Positions 8,758 to 17,695 of a stretch of 64,000 nucleotides of DNA are shown piece by piece. Positions within the stretch are counted from its first letter, which is position 1. The number at the start of each line of letters is the position of its first letter. The notes beneath the pieces are model-generated. The model was given only the letters and a program-made list of their open reading frames with translations, searched no databases and was not told the DNA's origin. The DNA comes from Streptomyces olivochromogenes (GTDB taxonomy: Bacteria; Actinomycetota; Actinomycetes; Streptomycetales; Streptomycetaceae), in assembly GCF_001514115.1 (NCBI RefSeq), contig NZ_KQ948458.1, positions 290,497-354,496 on the forward strand, in the 5' to 3' direction. Position numbers and translations under genes: made by a program.

Positions 8758-9672
8758 GTGGGGAACTTCTTGGCAGGAAAGGTCGTCGCCGTGACGGGGG
8801 CGGGCCGCGGGATCGGCCGCGCCGTCGCGCTCGCCGCGGCGGCCGAGGGCGCACGGGTCGTCGTCAACGACTACGGGGTGTCCATCGAGGGCGCCGAGCC
8901 GACGAGTTCGATCGCCGACGCCGTGGTCAAGGAGATCGAGGCGGCGGGCGGGGAAGCCGTCGCGGTGGCCGACGACATCTCCACGATGGCCGGCGGCCGG
9001 CGGGTCGTCGACGCGGCGCTGACCTCGTACGGACGTGTCGACGGAGTGGTGTGCGTGGCCGGCATCCTGCGCGAACGGATGCTCTTCAACATGTCCGAGG
9101 AGGAGTGGGACCCCGTCGTCGCCACCCACCTGAAGGGCACGTTCACGGTCTTCCGCGCGGCCTCGGCGGTCATGCGTAAACAGGGCGCGGGCACGCTGAT
9201 CGGCTTCACCAGCGGCAACCACCAGGGCTCGGTCGCGCAGGCCAACTACAGCGCGGCGAAGGGCGGGATCATCTCACTGGTCCGCAGCGCGGCACTGGGC
9301 CTGCACAAGTACGGGGTGACGGCGAACGCGGTGGCACCGGTCGCCCGCACCCGTATGTCGGCCAATGTCCCCATGGAGCTGAAGGAGATCGGCGAACCGG
9401 AGGACGTGGCCGCGCTGGTGGTCTACCTCCTCTCCGACCGTGCCCGCGAGGAACGCATCACCGGGCAGGTCTACACGATCGCCGGCCCGAAGATCGCGGT
9501 GTGGGCGCAGCCGCGGGAGCTGCGCGCCGGGTACGCGGAGGGCGGCCCCTGGACTCCCGAGCGGATCGCGGACTTCCTGCCGGGGACCGTGGGCGTGGAC
9601 CCCATGCCCCTGCTGGAACAGGTGGAGGCGATGGCGCGGGCGGCGGCGCGCAAGGCGCGGCCGAACGCGTGA
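8758..9672 (+). CDS. SDR-family dehydrogenase, long C-terminal form
   Basis: Encodes 304 residues of the short-chain dehydrogenase family, resembling the hydroxyacyl-CoA dehydrogenase domain of 17beta-HSD4/MFE-2-type enzymes. The NAD(P)-binding loop TGAGRGIGRA is at about residues 14-23, VAGILRE replaces the usual NNAG, and the catalytic YSAAK is at about 164-168. An extension of about 55 residues follows the normal SDR end. It would oxidise a 3-hydroxyacyl-CoA or a ring hydroxyl (inference). GTG start with GGGAGGGG upstream. First gene of an operon with an acyl-CoA dehydrogenase and a zinc alcohol dehydrogenase, controlled by the operator at 8722. Confidence 0.84.
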   Translation: MGNFLAGKVVAVTGAGRGIGRAVALAAAAEGARVVVNDYGVSIEGAEPTSSIADAVVKEIEAAGGEAVAVADDISTMAGGRRVVDAALTSYGRVDGVVCVAGILRERMLFNMSEEEWDPVVATHLKGTFTVFRAASAVMRKQGAGTLIGFTSGNHQGSVAQANYSAAKGGIISLVRSAALGLHKYGVTANAVAPVARTRMSANVPMELKEIGEPEDVAALVVYLLSDRAREERITGQVYTIAGPKIAVWAQPRELRAGYAEGGPWTPERIADFLPGTVGVDPMPLLEQVEAMARAAARKARPNA

Positions 9673-9730
9673 GGTGCAGACGCGTGAGGTGCGGCTGAAC
9701 GCGTGAGGTGCGGTCGAACGCGTGAGGTGC
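9665..9730 (+). repeat. Four direct repeats at gene end
   Basis: Four copies of ACGCGTGAGGTGC (last base block ends 9677, 9692, 9711, 9730; spacing 15, 19, 19 bp). The first copy contains the SDR stop codon, so the array is a set of duplications of the gene's own 3' end. Confidence 0.75.
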
Positions 9731-9765
9731 CGTTGTTCTGTTGGGCCCGTGGGTGAGGGGGACAC

Positions 9766-10911
9766 ATGGAGTTCGGATTCGACGCCGAGGACGAGGCCTT
9801 CCGGCGCACCGCACGGGACTGGCTGACCGCTCACCCGGTCGGTGAACCGGTCGTCCGCCAGGACTGGGAACGGGAACTGGGCCGGGGCGGCTGGATCGGT
9901 CTCGGCTGGGCGGAGGACGGCTACGGCAACCGGCGGGCGAGCCTGACCCAACAGGTCGTCTGGGCCGAGGAGTACGCCCGTTCCAAGGCCCCGGCCCGCT
10001 CGGGCCACATCGGCGAGAAGCTCCTCGCCCCCACCCTCATCGCTCACGGGACCCCGGAACAGAAGGCCCGCTTCCTGCCCCCGGTCGCCCGCGGCGAGGA
10101 ACTCTGGTGTCAGGGATACAGCGAGCCCGGCGCGGGCTCGGACCTGGCGGGGATCCGTACGTCCGCGGCACGGGACGGCGACACGTACCGCGTCAGCGGC
10201 CAGAAGATCTGGACCTCGCTCGCCCACGAGGCGGACTGGTGCTTCGTCCTCGCCCGTACGGAACCGGGGTCGACCCGCCACCACGGCCTGTCCTTCCTTC
10301 TCGTCCCGATGGACCAGCCCGGCCGTGTCGAGGTCCGCCCGATCCGCCAGCTCACCGGCACGAGCGAGTTCAACGAGGTCTTCTTCGACGGGGCGGTGGC
10401 GCGCGCCGAGCACGTGGTCGGCGGTGCGGGCAACGGCTGGCAGGTCGCCATGAGCCTCCTCGGTTTCGAACGAGGGGTCTCGACCCTGGCCCAGCAGATC
10501 GGTTTCGCGGAGGAGTTGGGCCGGGTGATCGAGACGGCCGTCGCCACGGGCGCCGCGGCCGACCCCGTCGTCCGCGACCACCTCGTACGCCAGTGGGCGG
10601 AGCTGCGCACGATGCGCTGGAACGCGCTGCGGACGCTGGGCGGTTCGGGTGACGCGGGCGCGCCCAGCGTCGCCAAGCTGTTGTGGGGCCGCTGGCACCA
10701 GCGGCTCGGTGAACTGGCGGTACGGGTGCGGGGCGCGGAGGCCGCGACCGGCCCTGGGGACTGGTCGGCCGAGGCACCGTACGAACTCGACTCCTCCCAG
10801 CACCTGTTCCTGTTCAGCCGGGCCGACACCATCTACGGCGGCTCGGACGAGATCCAGCGCACGATCATCGCCGAGCGCGTGCTCGGCCTGCCGAGGGAAC
10901 CCAAGGGCTGA
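9766..10911 (+). CDS. Acyl-CoA dehydrogenase
   Basis: Encodes 381 residues with a full acyl-CoA dehydrogenase fold. The signature WCQGYSEPGAGSDLAG (about residues 113-128), KIWTSLAHEADW and the C-terminal YGGSDEIQRTIIAERVLGLP are intact. It resembles the large subunit at 4284 rather than classical fatty-acid enzymes and lacks an adjacent small partner; the dehydrogenase at 37595, under the same operator type, is a candidate (inference). ATG at 9766, second gene of the unit starting at 8758, after the repeat array at 9665-9730. Confidence 0.87.
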   Translation: MEFGFDAEDEAFRRTARDWLTAHPVGEPVVRQDWERELGRGGWIGLGWAEDGYGNRRASLTQQVVWAEEYARSKAPARSGHIGEKLLAPTLIAHGTPEQKARFLPPVARGEELWCQGYSEPGAGSDLAGIRTSAARDGDTYRVSGQKIWTSLAHEADWCFVLARTEPGSTRHHGLSFLLVPMDQPGRVEVRPIRQLTGTSEFNEVFFDGAVARAEHVVGGAGNGWQVAMSLLGFERGVSTLAQQIGFAEELGRVIETAVATGAAADPVVRDHLVRQWAELRTMRWNALRTLGGSGDAGAPSVAKLLWGRWHQRLGELAVRVRGAEAATGPGDWSAEAPYELDSSQHLFLFSRADTIYGGSDEIQRTIIAERVLGLPREPKG

Positions 10912-10921
10912 GGGAGTCGCG

Positions 10922-11971
10922 ATGCGAGGCGTGGTCTTCGACGGCAAGCGGACCCAGGTCGTGGACGACCTGGAGATACGGGATCCGGGACCCGGAGAGG
11001 TGCAGGTCGCGATCTCCGCGGCCGGGCTCTGCCACAGCGACCTGTCGGTCGTGGACGGGACGATCCCCTTTCCCGTCCCCGTGGTCCTGGGGCATGAGGG
11101 CGCGGGGGTCGTCGAGGCGGTGGGCGCGGGCGTCGGCCATGTCCGCCCCGGCGACCATGTCGCGCTCTCCACGCTCGCCAACTGCGGGACGTGCGCGGAG
11201 TGCGACCGGGGGCGGCCGACGATGTGCCGCAAGGCGATCGGGATGCCACGGCAGCCGTTCACGCGGGGCGGGCGGCCGCTGTACCAGTTCGCGTCCAACT
11301 CCGCGTTCGCGGAACGGACGGTGGTGAAGGCCGTCCAGGTCGTCCGCATCCCCAAGGACATCCCCCTCCCGTCCGCCGCGCTGATCGGATGCGGCGTCCT
11401 GACGGGAGTGGGCGCGGTCCTGAACCGCGCGAGGGTGGACCGGGGGGACACCGTCCTCGTCATCGGCACCGGCGGAATCGGACTCAACGTCCTCCAGGGC
11501 GCGCGGATCGCGGGCGCCCTGAAGATCGTCGCGGTCGACGCCAACCCGGCGAAGGAGGCGGTGGCCCGGCGCTTCGGCGCGACGCACTTCCTGACGTCGA
11601 CGGAGGCCGTGAAGGACATCCTTCCCACGGGGGCGGACCACGCCTTCGAGTGCGTCGGCCGCGTCGAACTCATCCGCCAGGCCATCGACCTGCTGGACCG
11701 CCACGGCCAGGCGGTCCTCCTCGGCGTACCCCCGGCCACGGCCGAGGCGTCCTTCCTCGTCTCCTCCATGTACCTCGACAAGTCCATCCTGGGCTGCCGA
11801 TACGGCTCCTCCCGCCCCCAGCGTGACATCGCCCTGTACGCCGACCTGTACCGAGAAGGCCGCCTTCTCCTGGACGAACTGGTCACCCGGACCTACCCGG
11901 TGGAGGACTTCGAGAAGGCGGCGCAGGATGCGGAAGGGGGGAGGGTGGCGCGGGCGGTGCTGACGTTCTAG
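10922..11971 (+). CDS. Zinc-dependent alcohol dehydrogenase (MDR family)
   Basis: Encodes 349 residues of the medium-chain dehydrogenase family. Catalytic zinc ligands are GLCHSDLSVVDG (Cys, about residue 36) and GHEGAG (His-Glu, about 60); a structural-zinc segment reads NCGTCAECDRGRPTMC (about 87-102). The coenzyme loop is VIGTGGIGLNVLQGA at about 178. It would oxidise a primary or secondary alcohol to the carbonyl with NAD. ATG at 10922, 11 bp after the preceding gene, with GAGGGAG upstream. In the regulon it probably handles an alcohol intermediate. The aldehyde dehydrogenase at 58245 could act next. Confidence 0.86.
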   Translation: MRGVVFDGKRTQVVDDLEIRDPGPGEVQVAISAAGLCHSDLSVVDGTIPFPVPVVLGHEGAGVVEAVGAGVGHVRPGDHVALSTLANCGTCAECDRGRPTMCRKAIGMPRQPFTRGGRPLYQFASNSAFAERTVVKAVQVVRIPKDIPLPSAALIGCGVLTGVGAVLNRARVDRGDTVLVIGTGGIGLNVLQGARIAGALKIVAVDANPAKEAVARRFGATHFLTSTEAVKDILPTGADHAFECVGRVELIRQAIDLLDRHGQAVLLGVPPATAEASFLVSSMYLDKSILGCRYGSSRPQRDIALYADLYREGRLLLDELVTRTYPVEDFEKAAQDAEGGRVARAVLTF

Positions 11972-12019
11972 GGGTGCGGGGTCCGGGGTGCGGGTTCGGT
12001 TCCTTCGCCCGCGGGTGGG

Positions 12020-12060
12020 TGGGGGCTGGTCGCGCAGTTCCCCGCGCCCCTTAAGGGCGC
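12020..12060. repeat. Streptomyces intergenic repeat with terminator-like hairpin
   Basis: Contains GCTGGTCGCGCAGTTCCCC followed by a GCGCCC / GGGCGC stem (12044-12060). The same core recurs twice, in opposite orientations, at 43435-43467 and 43510-43541. Position just after the alcohol dehydrogenase suggests a terminator role. Confidence 0.6.
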
Positions 12061-12121
12061 TGGCGCGCAACTTTCAGCCTGTCCGGCGTTTGAGGGCGAG
12101 GCCGTTCAGGCCGGTGCGGGG

Positions 12122-12130
12122 TTGTCCACA
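12122..12130 (+). promoter_or_regulatory. Single DnaA-box sequence
   Basis: TTGTCCACA, 52 bp upstream of the MFS gene start at 12183. Identical to the two boxes at 7823-7843. A lone box may be chance. Confidence 0.25.
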
Positions 12131-12182
12131 GGGCGGGGAAAACCCGTGGGGTGTTGTCGGACCGGTCCCCTAGCGTCGTCGC

Positions 12183-13544
12183 ATGAGCTACCGAGACGTC
12201 GCCACCAAACGGGTCCTGGCCTGGGCCGTCGTGGCCACCGGTGCCCGTATGCCGGTCGCCATGACCCCCCTGGCCCTGGTCTTCCTCGTCCGGGAACGCC
12301 CTGCCGGCTACACCCTGGGCGCAACCCTGGCAGCGGCCTACGTGATCGGCGAGATCATCGGCGCCCCCCTCCTCGGCACCCGTATGCACCCCGACAGAGC
12401 CCGCCCCCACCTGGCCTGGGGCCTGGCGATCGGCGCGTCCGGCTTCGCCGCCCTGGCCGCGATCCCTCACGCGCCCCCACCCCTGCTCGCCGCGTTCGCC
12501 GCCCTGGCCGGCGCCGCCCCCGCCGCGGCCCCCGGCGCCCTCCGCACCCTGCTGACCAGCCTGGTCCCGAAGCGAGCGGCGGCCCAAGCACTGTCCGCCG
12601 AGTCGGTGCTGACGTTCGGGATATGGTCCCTGACCCCGGCGGCGGTCACGGGCCTCGCCCTGGGCGTCGCCCCCAGAGTCCCGCTCCTGCTCGCCGCCGC
12701 GCTGATGGCCTCGTCGGTCGCGGGCCTGTGGCTGCTCCCCGCGGGCTGGGAGGCCGACGACGGGGACCGCGCGGGCGAGTCGATGCACCGGCTACTCGCC
12801 AGAGCGTGGCCGGCGTATGTGACGGGCGCGGCCAGCCTCTCCCTCCTCGCCCTCGCCGAACTCGTCCTGCCCGCCCTGCTCGAACAGCGCGGGACGGCCG
12901 TCGGCTGGGCGGGCCCACTGCTCACGGGCCTGTCGCTGGGCTCGGCGGTGGGCGCGTTCCTGTACGGGCTGCGCTCCTGGCCGGGGCAACTGCGTACCCG
13001 AAGCGTGGTGTTGATGTGCGGCATGGCGGTCTGTCTGACGCTGGTCGCGCTGATACCGACCCTCGCCGGGATGGCGGCCGCGCTCACCGCCGCGGGCGTT
13101 CTGCAGGCGGGCGCGATGCTCACCCGCAACCTGTCGCTGCGCGAGATGCTCCCGCCGAGCGCGCTGGCGGCGGGGTACTCGGTGATGTACGCGGCCGTGG
13201 GCGCGGGTTACGCCGCGACGGGCTCCCTCGCGGGCGCGCTCCTCCACTTCGTCGCGCCCTCGACCGCGATCCTGGCCGGCGTCGGCCTCACCCTGCTGCT
13301 CACGTTGGTGGGCGCGCTGGGCGAGCACGCCCGGATCAAGCCCCCTGACCCGGCCCCCACCACCACCGGACCGCGCTCAACGCACGGCCCCAAGACGGTC
13401 GACGTCACCCCCGCCCAATCCCTCAACCGGACTCCCGCCCAATCCCTCCCCCAGACCCCCGCCGAGGCCCTCGACTGTGGAGGCCCCGGAGCTCCGGAAG
13501 GTGCGCCGATACGCGGTGGGGGTGACCCCGAGCACCGCCTGTAG
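12183..13544 (+). CDS. MFS-type transporter with repeat tail
   Basis: Encodes 453 residues with about 12 hydrophobic segments in the first 385 residues, as in major facilitator superfamily efflux proteins. The Arg-rich cytoplasmic turns and the LLGTRMHPDRAR loop after helix 2 fit. The last 70 residues are a Pro/Thr/Ala tail with TPAQSLNRTPAQSLPQTPAEAL-like repeats (residues split around 405-425) and overlap the 3' end of the convergent GlxA-type gene by 168 bp. The tail may be a recent extension. Substrate unknown; it lacks the regulon operator. Confidence 0.75.
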   Translation: MSYRDVATKRVLAWAVVATGARMPVAMTPLALVFLVRERPAGYTLGATLAAAYVIGEIIGAPLLGTRMHPDRARPHLAWGLAIGASGFAALAAIPHAPPPLLAAFAALAGAAPAAAPGALRTLLTSLVPKRAAAQALSAESVLTFGIWSLTPAAVTGLALGVAPRVPLLLAAALMASSVAGLWLLPAGWEADDGDRAGESMHRLLARAWPAYVTGAASLSLLALAELVLPALLEQRGTAVGWAGPLLTGLSLGSAVGAFLYGLRSWPGQLRTRSVVLMCGMAVCLTLVALIPTLAGMAAALTAAGVLQAGAMLTRNLSLREMLPPSALAAGYSVMYAAVGAGYAATGSLAGALLHFVAPSTAILAGVGLTLLLTLVGALGEHARIKPPDPAPTTTGPRSTHGPKTVDVTPAQSLNRTPAQSLPQTPAEALDCGGPGAPEGAPIRGGGDPEHRL

Positions 13545-14471
13545 GTGCTGCCGCATCGACTGGGCCGTGCCGAAACCGGCGTCCCGCGCGACCTGGTCGA
13601 TGGACAGGTCGCTGGTCTCCAGCAGGTGCCGGGCCCGTTCGATGCGCTGCTGGGTCAGCCAATGCCCGGGGCTGACCCCGACCTCCTCGCGGAAGCGGCG
13701 CGTGAAGGTGCGTACGGACATGGCTTCCTGTTCGGCCATGTCACGCAGCTGGATCGGCTCGTGGAGGCGGGCCAGCGCCCAGGCACGGGCGGCGGTCGTG
13801 GTGGCCGCCTGCGGCTCCGGCACCGGCCGCTGGATGTACTGCGCCTGCCCGCCGTCGCGGTGCGGGGGTACGACGGTGCGGCGGGCCACGTCGTTGGCGA
13901 CGGCGGTGCCGTGGTCACGGCGTACGAGATGGAGGCACAGGTCGATTCCCGCGGCGACACCGGCGGAGGTGAGGATGTCGCCGTCGTCGACGAAGAGCAC
14001 TTCGGCGTCGACCTTGATCTTCGGGAAGAGCCGCTGGAAGTGCTCGGCGTGCATCCAGTGGGTGGTGGCGGGCCGGCCGTCGAGGTATCCGGCGGCGGCG
14101 AGGACGTAGCCGCCGGTGCAGATGGAGACGAGGCGGGTGCCGGGGCGGACGTGGGCGAGGGCGGCGGTCAGTTCGGGGGTGAGGATGCCTTCCTCGTGGA
14201 CGGGGCCGAGTTCGTAGGAGGCGGGGATGACGACGGTGTCGGCGGTGGCGAGGGCCTCGGGGCCGTTCGCGACGAGGACGGCGAAGTCGGCGTCCGTCTC
14301 GACGGGGCCGGGCGGCCGGACCGAGCAGGTGACGATCTCGTACAGCGGCTGCCCGTCGGTGTCGCGCGCCTTGCCGAAGATGCGCTGCGGGATGCCGAGC
14401 TCGAAGGGCAGCAGCCCGTCGAGGGCGAGGACGACGACGCGGTGGGGAGGATGCGTACCCTGAGGGGCCAT
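13377..14471 (-). CDS. GlxA-family regulator (DJ-1/PfpI domain plus AraC HTH)
   Basis: Encodes 364 residues. An N-terminal DJ-1/PfpI-like domain (about 10-185), with the nucleophile-elbow-like VSICTGGYVLAAAG, is followed by an AraC-type double HTH (about 215-315) including MSVRTFTRRFREEVG and RHLLETSDLSIDQVARDAGF. Such proteins are one-component transcription factors; S. coelicolor GlxA-type members influence development. After the HTH comes a Gly-rich tail (GLGGGLGEGLGG and similar) antisense to the repeat tail of the MFS gene. ATG at 14471. Divergent from the MFS gene at 14543, 71 bp away, which it may control. Confidence 0.84.
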   Translation of the reverse strand: MAPQGTHPPHRVVVLALDGLLPFELGIPQRIFGKARDTDGQPLYEIVTCSVRPPGPVETDADFAVLVANGPEALATADTVVIPASYELGPVHEEGILTPELTAALAHVRPGTRLVSICTGGYVLAAAGYLDGRPATTHWMHAEHFQRLFPKIKVDAEVLFVDDGDILTSAGVAAGIDLCLHLVRRDHGTAVANDVARRTVVPPHRDGGQAQYIQRPVPEPQAATTTAARAWALARLHEPIQLRDMAEQEAMSVRTFTRRFREEVGVSPGHWLTQQRIERARHLLETSDLSIDQVARDAGFGTAQSMRQHLQAVLGVTPTAYRRTFRSSGASTVEGLGGGLGEGLGGSPVEGLGGGDVDRLGAVR

Positions 14472-14542
14472 GGCCCGATCCTAGCGAATGCTGTCCTTCG
14501 GGCCACTCGTTCGCGAGAACGGCAGACCCGAAGCTCTATGTC

Positions 14543-15976
14543 GTGACCCAGACAACCGATGCCGCCTCTCCGGGGGGCGCCGCAGCCGCGGAGGACCCCC
14601 GCCCCACCGAGCCGAACGACTCCACCGGCTCGATCGAGCCGGCCGACTCCACCGGGCCGATCGACTCCGCCGAGCCGGCCGACTCCATCGAGCCGGCCCG
14701 CGCGTCCACTCCCCGCGTCCGCATCCACCGCGCCTGGTTCGTCGCCGCTGTCACCTTCGTGACGATCATCGGTGCGGCTGCCTTCCGTTCACTGCCGGGT
14801 CTGCTGATCGACCCGCTGCACCAGGAGTTCCACTGGTCACGCGGCACGATCGGCGCGGCGGTGTCCATCAACCTCGCGCTGTACGGGCTGACGGCGCCGT
14901 TCGCGGCGGCACTGATGGACCGCTTCGGCATCCGGCGCGTGGTGGCGATCGCCCTGATGGTGATCGCGCTCGGTTCCGGACTGACCGTGTGGATGACGGC
15001 GGCCTGGCAGCTGCTGCTCTGCTGGGGCCTGTTGGTCGGCCTGGGGTCCGGCTCCATGGCGTTGGCCTTCGCGGCGACGGTCACCAACCGCTGGTTCACG
15101 GCGCGCAAGGGCCTGGTCACGGGCATCCTGACGGCGGCCTCGGCGTCCGGCCAGCTGATCTTCCTGCCGCTCCTGTCCTGGATCGTCACGAAGCACGACT
15201 GGCGCCCGGCCGCGGTGACGGTGGCCCTCGCGGCGCTCGCGGTCGTCCCCTTCGTATGGCTGCTGCTGCGGGACCACCCGGCGGACGTGGGCGTGAAACC
15301 GTACGGGTCGGCGGAGTTCGTACCGAAGCCCGCGCCCGTGCGGGGCGCCGCCCGGCGCGCGGTGACGGTCCTGCTCTCCGCCGTCCGCACCGGACCGTTC
15401 TGGCTGCTGGCCGGCACCTTCGCGATCTGCGGTGCCTCGACGAACGGCCTGGTCCAGACGCACTTCGTGCCCGCGGCCCACGACCACGGGATGCCCATCA
15501 CGGCGGCGGCCTCGCTGCTCGCGGTGATCGGGGTCTTCGACGTGGTCGGAACGGTCGCCTCCGGCTGGTTCACCGACCGCTTCGAACCGCGCCGGCTGCT
15601 CGCCGTCTACTACGCGCTGCGCGGCACCTCGCTCCTCTTCCTCCCCATGCTCCTCGCCCCCTCCGTCCATCCCCCGATGATCTTCTTCATCGTCTTCTAC
15701 GGCCTCGACTGGGTCGCCACCGTCCCGCCCACCCTGGCCCTGTGCCGTGAGCAGTACGGCGAGGACAGCGCCATCGTCTTCGGCTGGGTCCTCGCCTCCC
15801 ACCAGGTCGGCGCCGCCCTCGTCGCCTTCCTCGGCGGTGTGGCGCGGGACGCGTTCGGCTCGTACGACGTGGTCTGGTACGCCTCGGGCGCCCTGTGCGC
15901 GGCGGCGGCCCTGATGGCACTGGTGATCCGACGGCGCCCCGCGACGGGCACCCCCGCGGTTCCGGCGATCGCCTGA
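14543..15976 (+). CDS. MFS transporter, monocarboxylate/oxalate-type
   Basis: Encodes 477 residues. About 12 transmembrane segments follow a 55-residue Ser/Pro/Glu/Ala-rich N-terminal tail built from EPADS-type repeats. The MDRFGIRR loop after helix 2 and the overall layout fit the monocarboxylate transporter/oxalate-formate antiporter group. A carboxylate importer would suit the surrounding acid-degradation genes, but it has no CTGAC-N5-GTCAG site, so this link is weak. GTG start at 14543; a start closer to the first helix is possible. Divergent from the GlxA-type regulator. Confidence 0.78.
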   Translation: MTQTTDAASPGGAAAAEDPRPTEPNDSTGSIEPADSTGPIDSAEPADSIEPARASTPRVRIHRAWFVAAVTFVTIIGAAAFRSLPGLLIDPLHQEFHWSRGTIGAAVSINLALYGLTAPFAAALMDRFGIRRVVAIALMVIALGSGLTVWMTAAWQLLLCWGLLVGLGSGSMALAFAATVTNRWFTARKGLVTGILTAASASGQLIFLPLLSWIVTKHDWRPAAVTVALAALAVVPFVWLLLRDHPADVGVKPYGSAEFVPKPAPVRGAARRAVTVLLSAVRTGPFWLLAGTFAICGASTNGLVQTHFVPAAHDHGMPITAAASLLAVIGVFDVVGTVASGWFTDRFEPRRLLAVYYALRGTSLLFLPMLLAPSVHPPMIFFIVFYGLDWVATVPPTLALCREQYGEDSAIVFGWVLASHQVGAALVAFLGGVARDAFGSYDVVWYASGALCAAAALMALVIRRRPATGTPAVPAIA

Positions 15977-16013
15977 CGACTCCGGTACCCCGACCGGGCG
16001 GCCTGCCACCGAA

Positions 16014-16643
16014 CTAGAGGAACCGCCCCTTGTGGAACAGCAGCGGCGCGACGTCGTCACCGTCGCTCGCGCCGAGTGCGTCCACCCGTCCCACCACGAT
16101 CAGATGGTCCCCACCGGTGTGCACCGCGTGGATCGTGCAGTCGACCCAGGCCGCGGCGCCCGCGAGACGCGGCGAACCGGAAACGGGCGCCGCGTCGTAC
16201 ACGACCCCGGTGAACTTGTCCGCCCCGCTCACCGCGAACCCGCGGCACAGCTCGCCCTGGTGCGCCCCCAGCACGTTCACGCAGAACACGCCCGCGCGGG
16301 CGATCCGCGGCCAGGTCGCCGACGTACGCCCCACCATGAAGCAGACCAGGGGCGGATCGAGCGAGAGCGACGCGAACGACTGACAGGCGAACCCGGCCGG
16401 ACCCCCGCCACCGGCTTCGCCCTCGACGCCCGGCGCGGTGATGACGGTGACACCCGTCGCGAAGTTCCCCAACACCCGCCGAAACGCCGCCTGATCGACC
16501 GGCGCCCGCTCATCGTCCCCCACCGCGCGCAACTCCGGCCGCGGCAGCACCTCGACCTGCCCCGCGACGCTGGAAGCCCCGGCCGACCTGAGATAACGGA
16601 CGGCGGCGGCCGCCATCCCTGCGTGTCCCATCACACCACCCAT
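16014..16643 (-). CDS. Flavin reductase (HsaB-like, two-component monooxygenase partner)
   Basis: Encodes about 209 residues. The flavin-reductase domain covers about 55-205: FRRVLGNFATGVTVITA, FACQSFASLSLDPPLVCFMV, FCVNVLG, and the late HAVHTGGDHLIVVG. These enzymes supply FMNH2 or FADH2 to a separate oxygenase. No oxygenase is adjacent; the LLM-type protein at 55386, in the same regulon, is a possible partner. ATG at 16643 lies 5 bp from the operator with no ribosome binding site (leaderless?); ATG at 16631, behind GGGTGG, is the alternative. Confidence 0.82.
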   Translation of the reverse strand: MGGVMGHAGMAAAAVRYLRSAGASSVAGQVEVLPRPELRAVGDDERAPVDQAAFRRVLGNFATGVTVITAPGVEGEAGGGGPAGFACQSFASLSLDPPLVCFMVGRTSATWPRIARAGVFCVNVLGAHQGELCRGFAVSGADKFTGVVYDAAPVSGSPRLAGAAAWVDCTIHAVHTGGDHLIVVGRVDALGASDGDDVAPLLFHKGRFL

Positions 16644-16648
16644 TGAAG

Positions 16649-16663
16649 CTGACGGACTGTCAG
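16649..16663. promoter_or_regulatory. Regulon operator, CTGACGGACTGTCAG
   Basis: Perfect palindrome, 5 bp upstream of the flavin reductase ATG at 16643 (minus strand), so a bound repressor would cover the transcription start. Confidence 0.85.
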
Positions 16664-16734
16664 ATGGGAAGGGCTGGGAGCCGAGGCGAGCCCCGTGGCG
16701 ACTCCCCGTCCGGCCTGCGCGTATGTTCGCGACC

Positions 16735-17694
16735 ATGGGGTGGGCGGACGCGGGGCGCAAGCCGGGGCGCGCGGGGCTGAAGTGGGCGGACGCCGAGGTG
16801 AACGCCGCCGCCGCGGTCTGTGCGGCGCAGCTCCCCGTGGTCGGCGCGTTGCTCTGGCTCGGGACGCTGAACGACGACCCGTACGGCGCGACGTATGACA
16901 GTTCCTTCGGCCTGGCGTGTCTGCTCCTCTTCGCGCCGCTGCTCCTCTGGGTCCTGGGCCAGTCGCACGCGGCCGTGCACACGATGCCGGCCGCGACGCT
17001 CGCCCGTCTGACGGTGCGGCGCGCGGGCGGCCGGGAGTGGGGCTGGCACCTGGTGTTCATCGGCGTGCTCGGCGCGGTCTGGTCGGTGGTCGGTGCCGCA
17101 GTCGGCGGCTGGTCATTCCTGGCCGGGACCTTGTGGATCGTGGCGTTCGGAGTGCTGCCCGCGCTCGGCGTCGCGTACGTCCGCGGGCGTACGCGGACCA
17201 CGGGGCGGCCACCGCGCGGCCGACGGACGATCTGGCTGGCTTCGGCGCTCGGCTCGACCGGCCTGAGCGTGGTGGTTCTCGTCGCGGGCACGGTGGCGCA
17301 GTCCACCGGCCTCATCAAGGAGTACGAGCCGCCGAAGCTCCCGGCCGGAGAGCTCGCCGGAGTCTGGCGGGGCGGCCACGGTGCCGTACTGCGGCTCGGC
17401 ACCGGCGGGCGGGCCGCTCTCACCAAGGTGGCCGCCGAACCCGGTCACCACGAGCCGGTGACCACGGAATTCAGTGTGTGCGGCGGGACCGGGACCTGGT
17501 TCCTCGACACGGACGGCGCCCACGACCACTACTCCGTGAACGGCCCCGAGGAGCGGGACGGCGTGGTCGTCACCGTCCCCGGGTGCGGGGACGCCACCTT
17601 CTGGACCATCGGCGGCAGCGAGGACGAGCCCGAGCTGTACGTCCTGTTCGGCGACCCCGACTCGGGGGACCTGCGCAGGCTGAGGCGGGACTGA
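16735..17694 (+). CDS. Membrane protein of unknown function
   Basis: Not a family I recognise. Encodes about 319 residues: about five hydrophobic segments (for example QLPVVGALLWLG, LACLLLFAPLLLWVLG, HLVFIGVLGAVWSVVG, LWIVAFGVLPALGVAYV and a later TGLSVVVLVAGTVA), then a C-terminal soluble region of about 125 residues with a WRGG-hydrophobic-strand pattern resembling lipocalin-like lipoprotein tails. The soluble part is probably extracytoplasmic. ATG at 16735 is chosen over 16723 because MGWADAG follows a more normal spacing; the evidence is weak. Divergent from the flavin reductase, convergent with the crotonase. Confidence 0.65.
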   Translation: MGWADAGRKPGRAGLKWADAEVNAAAAVCAAQLPVVGALLWLGTLNDDPYGATYDSSFGLACLLLFAPLLLWVLGQSHAAVHTMPAATLARLTVRRAGGREWGWHLVFIGVLGAVWSVVGAAVGGWSFLAGTLWIVAFGVLPALGVAYVRGRTRTTGRPPRGRRTIWLASALGSTGLSVVVLVAGTVAQSTGLIKEYEPPKLPAGELAGVWRGGHGAVLRLGTGGRAALTKVAAEPGHHEPVTTEFSVCGGTGTWFLDTDGAHDHYSVNGPEERDGVVVTVPGCGDATFWTIGGSEDEPELYVLFGDPDSGDLRRLRRD

Positions 17695-17695
17695 C

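Noticed and set aside
9274..11886. 870-residue open frame on the minus strand
   Set aside because: Antisense to three clear enzymes (SDR, acyl-CoA dehydrogenase, alcohol dehydrogenase); Arg/Pro/Thr-rich composition typical of high-GC antisense frames.
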